This document shows, one piece after another, positions 5,948-8,073 of a DNA stretch of 8,073 bases. The stretch comes from Methanosarcina sp. (GTDB lineage: Archaea; Halobacteriota; Methanosarcinia; Methanosarcinales; Methanosarcinaceae). The stretch's first letter is position 1; the number at the start of each line of letters is the position of its first letter. Position numbers and translations under genes: made by a program. The DNA is taken from NCBI GenBank assembly GCA_024280975.1, contig JAMXLQ010000134.1, positions 1-8,073 on the forward strand. The letters run 5' to 3'. The notes under the pieces are model-generated. The model was not told the DNA's origin. It saw nothing but the letters and a program-made list of their open reading frames with translations, and did not search any database.

Positions 5948-7450
5948 TTATCCAATTTTGCCTTTTTCTTCGTAAACAAGAGCGTTTTCCAGAACTTTTT
6001 CAAACACTTCTTTGTTTTCCAGTCCAACAATCCTTGCTCTGACCCTATCTGTAGTAATATTCCCATCCTGCTGCATGTAAACATATGTTCCATTTTCAAT
6101 ACCCACAATCACGGAAGAGTCAGGAATGTAGCCAACATCAAAATAAGTTGCAAGCTGGGGATTTTTGTTTATATTGATGGACATAATTGTTGCTTTATCT
6201 CCATACTTGGAGGCCAGCTCATCGAGGATAGGTTTCATGGATTGGCAGGCTCTGCACCATTCAGCTCCGAGTTTCAAAAATACCGGACCTTCCTCAAGGG
6301 ATGTGTTTACCTGCCCAAGTTCAGTTGCCTCGACAACAACACCTTTTCCTAAGGTATTTCCTGATTTCACAGGATATTTTCTGTTAAATAAAGTTGATAA
6401 GGCATTGTATTTGGCGCTTAAAGCTTCGGAACTATTGCCTGAAGAGATCCTGTTTACCATAGGCATATAATCTATAGCCCCAGTCGTCTGATTGATGACG
6501 TACTGAGTATCAATTATACCATTTTCATCAACATCTGCTCCTGTATAATTATCCCAGAAATTACCTGCTGAGCTACTATTCCAGACATTGTTTCCCTCGT
6601 CTACAGCATTCAGGAAGTTAATAAATTCATTTTCGTAGAATGAATTGTTTGATGAGCCTCTGAGATACACACCAATGCCATTAATGTACAGGTTGTTGTT
6701 GGTAAGAATATTGGACCCTGCCGCCTGGCAGTGAATTCCATATTCATTTTTCAAAATGAGGTTGTAAACAAGCTTATTTCCCTGTGATGTTTGCAGAAAA
6801 ACACCTACTTCATTTGAACCTGCGGTATTGTTAACAAGGGTATTGTTAACAGAATTATTCAGTAAGATTCCCTGGTTATTTTTTACTACCAGATTATTTG
6901 ACAGTACATTCTCTTTAGAGTTGTCAAGTATAATCCCTTCACTCCCAAGGCTTACAAGGTTTCCGTTAACATAGTTGCCCTGAGAATTATTAAGAACAAT
7001 GCCCAGATCATTAAGCATCAGCGTATTGTTGCTTAATGAACAGTTTCGTACTCCTTCAAGATAAAGTCCAACCTCGTTGTAAATATCTTTTCTGGAAAAA
7101 ACCCCTGCAATATGAAAACCGCTTATTGTCACATTGCTTGAGTTCACACTGAAGATAGCATTGTCAGGTCCCGCGCCTATAACATAGATACGGTTAATCT
7201 GGCTGCCTGAGAGAATGGGATTTGAGAGAATTGTGAGTTCCTTGTTTATTTTTATATTTTCTCTGTATACTCCAGGGCTTACGAGGATTGTATCTCCATC
7301 CTGTGCACTGTTAACAGCTTCCTGAATCGACGTGTAGTTTCCGCTCCCATTGTTATTTACTGTAATAATTGCAGCCTCGGCCTGACTTGACGCTGCCCCA
7401 AGAATAGAAAGTAAAACTATGAGAATAACATGAACTATCTTACCTTTCAT
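5948..7450 (-). CDS. Secreted NosD-type beta-helix protein fused to a C-terminal thioredoxin domain
   Basis: The 500-residue product starts with a signal peptide (about residues 1-27, hydrophobic VHVILIVLLSILGAA then AEA), so it acts outside the membrane. Residues 28-330 form a parallel beta-helix of the NosD/CASH (carbohydrate-binding and sugar hydrolase) type: a TSIQEAVNSAQDGDTILVSPGVY entry region split as TSIQEAVNSAQ (40-50) and DGDTILVSPGVY (51-62), then Asn-rich turns of 22-24 residues, then GNFWDNYTGADVDENGI (296-312) and DYMPMV, the usual end of this domain. After a linker, residues 385-492 are a thioredoxin fold with WCRAC (Cys399, Cys402) and the cis-Pro segment YIPDSS (Pro443). Many Asn-x-Ser/Thr sites allow N-glycosylation. 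It probably performs or senses thiol-disulfide chemistry at the cell surface; the substrate is unknown. Upstream AGGGGG is at 7461-7466. No membrane anchor follows the thioredoxin domain. Confidence 0.92.
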   Translation of the reverse strand: MKGKIVHVILIVLLSILGAASSQAEAAIITVNNNGSGNYTSIQEAVNSAQDGDTILVSPGVYRENIKINKELTILSNPILSGSQINRIYVIGAGPDNAIFSVNSSNVTISGFHIAGVFSRKDIYNEVGLYLEGVRNCSLSNNTLMLNDLGIVLNNSQGNYVNGNLVSLGSEGIILDNSKENVLSNNLVVKNNQGILLNNSVNNTLVNNTAGSNEVGVFLQTSQGNKLVYNLILKNEYGIHCQAAGSNILTNNNLYINGIGVYLRGSSNNSFYENEFINFLNAVDEGNNVWNSSSAGNFWDNYTGADVDENGIIDTQYVINQTTGAIDYMPMVNRISSGNSSEALSAKYNALSTLFNRKYPVKSGNTLGKGVVVEATELGQVNTSLEEGPVFLKLGAEWCRACQSMKPILDELASKYGDKATIMSININKNPQLATYFDVGYIPDSSVIVGIENGTYVYMQQDGNITTDRVRARIVGLENKEVFEKVLENALVYEEKGKIG

Positions 7451-7502
7451 GAACTAATAACCCCCTAATTACTAAAGTTATTCCAGCAAAAAGAATACTT
7501 GC

Positions 7503-7510
7503 TTTTATAA
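7503..7510 (-). promoter_or_regulatory. TATA box for the beta-helix/thioredoxin gene
   Basis: TTATAAAA on the - strand predicts a start near 7480 and a leader of about 30 bases containing the AGGGGG site. A second TATA-like string (ATATATATT) lies at 7554-7563. Confidence 0.5.
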
Positions 7511-7838
7511 CAACCCGTAAGAATAATAATTTGGAACAATAAAATCATTTTGAAATATATATTCTGAAAAATAAACCTTAAAATTTGAAGTTTTTAGTAT
7601 TTTCAGAAATAGCCAGGGTCAGCACCGCTTTTAGTAAGCTGTTGATGCAGTCACTTAATTCAGTTAGTTAAGCATTTGAAAAATAGCAAAAACCTTTTCG
7701 TTTCTCCTGCTGAGAGATTCATCTGACAATGTCTTTGTCGGAGTTCTCAATATAACAGCTTCCCTGAAATCCAGGGGTTCCCTAGACCGGAAACTAGATT
7801 GAAACTTTTCGGATCACAGTACTCCATTCTCGAAGCTT
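7511..7838. other. Intergenic region with a possible gene remnant
   Basis: The left third is AT-rich promoter DNA. The right part (about 7600-7838) is clearly less AT-rich. It holds a - strand frame at 7664-7813 that is open for 49 codons (REPLDFREAVILRTPTK followed by SRRNEKVFAIFQMLN) but has no ATG near its beginning and no ribosome binding site. Short inverted repeats are also present: CTGACAA with TTGTCGG (7731-7749) and CCCTG with CAGGG (7762-7776). I cannot assign it to a family; a decayed gene or the 3' untranslated part of the gene at 7839 are both possible. Confidence 0.4.
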
Positions 7839-8073
7839 TTAATCAAGAGATTCGGCTTCGTGTATATATTCAGATCCATTGAGAGTGTCAAGGGCAAGTT
7901 TTGTCATAAGTATATGGCTTATCAGAAACTTTTCTTTAACTTCAAAAATCATTGTTCCTAGAGAATTGGCAGCTTTTATTATTAGATTTTCGAAGTCAGT
8001 AAAATCTGCATAAGAAGATTCATTTTCCGAAAGGCCAGGAATATGCTGAAGGAAATCAATTTCTCCTCCCTGC
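7839..8073 (-). CDS. Probable third member of the helical-repeat family, C-terminal part (partial)
   Basis: The frame is open from the right edge to a TAA at 7839-7841 and gives the last 77 residues; the start is outside the window. Residues 27-49 fit one 23-residue unit of the two neighbouring helical proteins, with SLG at positions 11-13 (A-A-N-S-L-G-T-M). The later LALDTL resembles LALDNF near the end of paralog 2 and IALDTL in paralog 1. The family assignment rests on this short match and on the neighbourhood, so it is tentative. The visible part has no membrane segment. Nothing else can be said of its function. Confidence 0.6.
   Translation of the reverse strand, partial: QGGEIDFLQHIPGLSENESSYADFTDFENLIIKAANSLGTMIFEVKEKFLISHILMTKLALDTLNGSEYIHEAESLD

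Noticed and set aside
6165..6470. 101-codon + strand frame inside the beta-helix/thioredoxin gene
   Set aside because: It is antisense to the thioredoxin domain, whose motifs prove the - strand frame is the coding one.
7793..7802. GATTGAAAC-like string resembling the end of some CRISPR repeats
   Set aside because: It occurs once, with no second copy at spacer distance in the window, so there is no array.

Overview
The window looks like a chromosomal segment of a methanogenic archaeon of the genus Methanosarcina or a close relative. The evidence is archaeal-type TATA boxes, ribosome binding sites matching GGAGGTGA, a moderately AT-rich genome with long and very AT-rich intergenic regions, a trpF-trpE-trpG gene order, and a secreted NosD-type beta-helix protein. 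The genus is an inference from these features; no database search was made.

Layout. Positions 1-2490 (+ strand) hold the distal end of a tryptophan biosynthesis operon: the last 29 codons of trpF, then trpE (anthranilate synthase large subunit), an unexpected 45-codon small ORF, and trpG (glutamine amidotransferase subunit). TrpG supplies ammonia from glutamine and TrpE uses it to turn chorismate into anthranilate; TrpF acts two steps later. trpF overlaps trpE by 14 bases. The small ORF overlaps the trpG start by ATGA, so the whole string could be translationally coupled. The operon ends against a convergent gene, with T-rich termination signals inside that gene's last codons.

From 2542 to the right edge every confident gene is on the - strand. 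Three of them belong to one unrecognised family of helical proteins: 2542-3294 (250 aa), 4758-5639 (293 aa) and a truncated one at 7839-8073. The two complete members share an N-terminal motif, the same AAAAGGGG ribosome binding context, and a repeat of exactly 23 residues with a small residue (mostly Gly) at position 13. They probably form a superhelical scaffold of unknown role. Between them lie a small three-helix membrane protein (3823-4116) and a secreted fusion of a parallel beta-helix (NosD/CASH type) with a thioredoxin domain carrying a WCRAC active site (5948-7450).

The intergenic DNA is long. The most striking part is 4270-4376, where two strong hairpins, each with a 13-base loop, lie just downstream of archaeal promoter elements. 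All three imperfect pairs are G-U on the + strand but A-C on the - strand, which favours a + strand structured RNA. The same interval also encodes an open 34-codon frame that would be leaderless. Other gaps hold promoters, a perfect palindrome after the fusion gene, three ATCGGG hexamers over a predicted start site, and several short open frames that may be gene remnants. I see no tRNA, rRNA, CRISPR array or intact insertion sequence.
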